DNA from: Bifidobacteriaceae bacterium
Lineage (GTDB): Bacteria > Actinomycetota > Actinomycetes > Actinomycetales > WQXJ01
DNA: 8,013 nt
Reading direction: 5' to 3'
NCBI GenBank assembly: GCA_031278665.1
Contig: JAITKC010000224.1
Location: 1-8,013 of the forward strand
Below, in pieces: positions 6,386 to 8,013 of this stretch; the stretch's first letter is position 1, and each line of letters opens with the position of its first letter. A model generated the notes under the pieces. That model was not told where the DNA came from. It saw only the letters and a list, made by a program, of their open reading frames with translations, and ran no database searches. Both the position numbers and the translations under genes were made by a program.

Positions 6386-6444
6386 CCGTACACTTCCAAG
6401 GGCCGCGCATGTGCCGGCGGCAGTCAAGCACCGTCCGATAGCTC

Positions 6445-6450
6445 GAGGAG
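6445..6450 (+). promoter_or_regulatory. Ribosome binding site of the anion transporter gene
   Basis: GAGGAG lies seven bases before ATG 6458, near-ideal spacing. It fixes the start and shows that this gene initiates independently of the upstream block. Confidence 0.8.
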
Positions 6451-6457
6451 CCCGACA

Positions 6458-7984
6458 ATGGCGTCGCAATCGCCACCGCGTGAGTCGCATGTCCACCATC
6501 TGCCGGAGGCGCGCGTGCGAATTGTCACGCGACGGCGCATCGGCACAATCCTGGGCCCGCTGCTATTTCTGATCTGCTATTTCGCTATGCCGGACGTCGC
6601 CCTGAAAGGCGAGTCCGCGATCGCCGGGCCAAGGGCGGCGGCGGTGGCCGGAGTGCTTTGTCTGATGGCGGTCTGGTGGATGACCGAGGTCCTGCCGCTC
6701 TACGTGACCGCGTTGATCCCGCTGGTCGGCTTCCCGCTATTGCGGGTCTGCCAAATCGACGCCGCCGCGGCGCCTTACGCCAATAAGACGATCTTCTTGT
6801 TCCTCGGCGGATTCGTGCTGGCCATGGCGATGGAGCGGTGGAATCTGCACCGGCGGGTGGCGATCTGGGTGATCCTGGCGGTCGGCTCGAAACCGCGGGC
6901 GGTGCTATTCGGCTTCATGTTGGCGACCTCCTTCCTGTCGCTCTGGGTCTCCAACACCGCCACCGCCGTGATGATGCTGCCGATCGCCACCTCGGTGCTC
7001 AAACTGGTCGAATCGGTGACCAAGCGCAAAGACAAGGGCTTTAGGGTGGCGATGGTCCTGTCGATCGCCTACGGCGCGTCGATCGGCAGCTTCGGCACGC
7101 CGATCGCCTCGCCGCCCAACGCCATCGCCATCGGCTACCTGGCCGAACAGGGCGTCAACATCTCCTTCTTCGACTGGATGCGAGTGGGCATTCCGCTGTG
7201 GGCCGTCTTCCTCGTCATCGGCTGGTTCCTGCTGACCTTCGTGTCGAACCCGCCGGCCGTCAAAGGCGCCATCCCCGGCCACAAAGAGGTCATGCGGGCC
7301 GAACTGGCCAAACTGGGGCAGTTCCACGGACCCGAGCGCCGGGTCGGCGTCATCTTCTTGATCTGCGCGCTGACCTGGATAGCCCACGGCTGGATCGAGA
7401 ATCTGCTGGGCTTGAGCAACACCGGTCTGACCGACGAGTTGATCGCCGTGGCCGTGATCTTCGCGCTGTTCCTGACGCCGGTGTCGTTCCGCCGGCCCGG
7501 CCGGGCCCTGATGAACTGGGGCGACTTGAAGAACCTGCCTTGGGGCATCCTCTACCTGTTCGGCGGCGGCTTGTCGGTCGCCGCCCAGGTTGAGGCCTCC
7601 GGCCTGGCGAACTGGATCGGCGAGCGGGCCAAGGGCCTCGGCGGCCTGCAACTGTTCTGGCTGCTGATCGTCTGCTGCGCGCTGACCTGGATCATCACCG
7701 AGTTCATGTCCAACACGGCGGCCGCCGCCACCCTGATCCCGATCTTCGGCGCCGCCGCCATCGCCTTGGGCTATTCGCCGGTGATGCTGGCCATACCGGT
7801 CGCCATGGCCGCGTCTTGCGCCTTCATGATGCCGGCCGGCACGCCGCCGAACGCCGTCGCCTACTCGTCCGGGATGATCCGGATCGGCGACATGAACCGG
7901 GCCGGCGTGCTGATCGCCATCGTCGGGGTGATCATGGTCAGCGTCAACATGTTCATCTGGGGCCAGGTCGCCCTCGGCCTGTGA
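6458..7984 (+). CDS. DASS/SLC13-family anion symporter (dicarboxylate- or sulfate-type)
   Basis: DASS (SLC13) proteins are inner-membrane carriers that move dicarboxylates, citrate, sulfate or related anions, usually with sodium. The 508-residue length is typical. After a basic, probably cytoplasmic N-terminus (1-27) come about a dozen hydrophobic segments. The two Ser-Asn-Thr motifs that line the substrate and sodium sites in the VcINDY structure are both present: SNTATAVMMLPIA (165-177) and SNTAAAATLIPI (418-429). Each is followed by its partner loop: GSFGTPIASPPNAIAIG (210-226) and ASCAFMMPAGTPPNAVAYSS (452-471), the latter agreeing with the sodium:sulfate symporter signature. The first loop has Ser-Phe and Ala-Ser where many relatives have glycine-rich GGxGTPIGTPPN. 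The substrate cannot be read from the sequence. The gene is intact, 172 bases after the DivIVA-repeat gene, with no regulator in view. Its leucine codons are mostly CTG or CTC. Confidence 0.88.
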   Translation: MASQSPPRESHVHHLPEARVRIVTRRRIGTILGPLLFLICYFAMPDVALKGESAIAGPRAAAVAGVLCLMAVWWMTEVLPLYVTALIPLVGFPLLRVCQIDAAAAPYANKTIFLFLGGFVLAMAMERWNLHRRVAIWVILAVGSKPRAVLFGFMLATSFLSLWVSNTATAVMMLPIATSVLKLVESVTKRKDKGFRVAMVLSIAYGASIGSFGTPIASPPNAIAIGYLAEQGVNISFFDWMRVGIPLWAVFLVIGWFLLTFVSNPPAVKGAIPGHKEVMRAELAKLGQFHGPERRVGVIFLICALTWIAHGWIENLLGLSNTGLTDELIAVAVIFALFLTPVSFRRPGRALMNWGDLKNLPWGILYLFGGGLSVAAQVEASGLANWIGERAKGLGGLQLFWLLIVCCALTWIITEFMSNTAAAATLIPIFGAAAIALGYSPVMLAIPVAMAASCAFMMPAGTPPNAVAYSSGMIRIGDMNRAGVLIAIVGVIMVSVNMFIWGQVALGL

Positions 7985-8013
7985 GCCCGCCGCCGCAATC
8001 CGAGTTCGAGTTA

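Noticed and set aside
6316..6394. Possible promoter for the transporter (TTGCGC at 6316-6321, TACACT at 6389-6394)
   Set aside because: The two elements are far too far apart to pair with each other. Neither has a partner box at 16-18 bases, so I do not call a promoter.
1..8013. CRISPR arrays, tRNA or rRNA genes, insertion sequences, prophage or defence genes
   Set aside because: I looked on both strands and found no array-like repeats, tRNA-like cloverleaf, transposase or phage motif.

Overview
The window is high-GC DNA with long single-strand coding runs. It carries the actinobacterial gene order rpsB - tsf - pyrH - frr - cdsA - rlmN - DivIVA-repeat gene, followed by a separate anion transporter gene. 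All eight genes are on the + strand. Gene order, GC-rich third codon positions, the actinobacterial-style S2 segment around residues 247-255 and the DivIVA-repeat protein after rlmN point to a member of the Actinomycetia. I cannot name a genus from sequence alone.

Layout: 1-176 is a non-coding leader with two small inverted repeats. 177-3633 holds the translation and nucleotide block: ribosomal protein S2, elongation factor Ts, UMP kinase and ribosome recycling factor. 3633-6285 holds CdsA (CDP-diacylglycerol synthesis), RlmN (23S rRNA/tRNA A2503/A37 methylation) and a small four-module DivIVA-repeat protein. These are joined by overlapping stop and start codons (TGATG, ATGA, TGATG), which fits one translationally coupled transcript. 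6286-6457 is a 172-base gap with a weak terminator-like inverted repeat. 6458-7984 encodes a complete DASS/SLC13-type anion symporter with its own strong ribosome binding site. The last 29 bases hold nothing recognisable.

The seven-gene block serves ribosome assembly and recycling, rRNA modification, UMP phosphorylation and phospholipid precursor synthesis, all growth-linked functions. The transporter looks like an independent unit next to this block.

Most of the window is conserved housekeeping sequence, and I see no clear undescribed system. The points worth a second look are a roughly 157-residue aromatic-free tail on S2, a 12-base in-frame minisatellite giving RlmN an Arg/Pro/Ala N-terminus, the two-by-two duplicated architecture of the DivIVA-repeat protein, and the transporter sitting where isoprenoid genes (dxr and others) often follow in actinobacteria.
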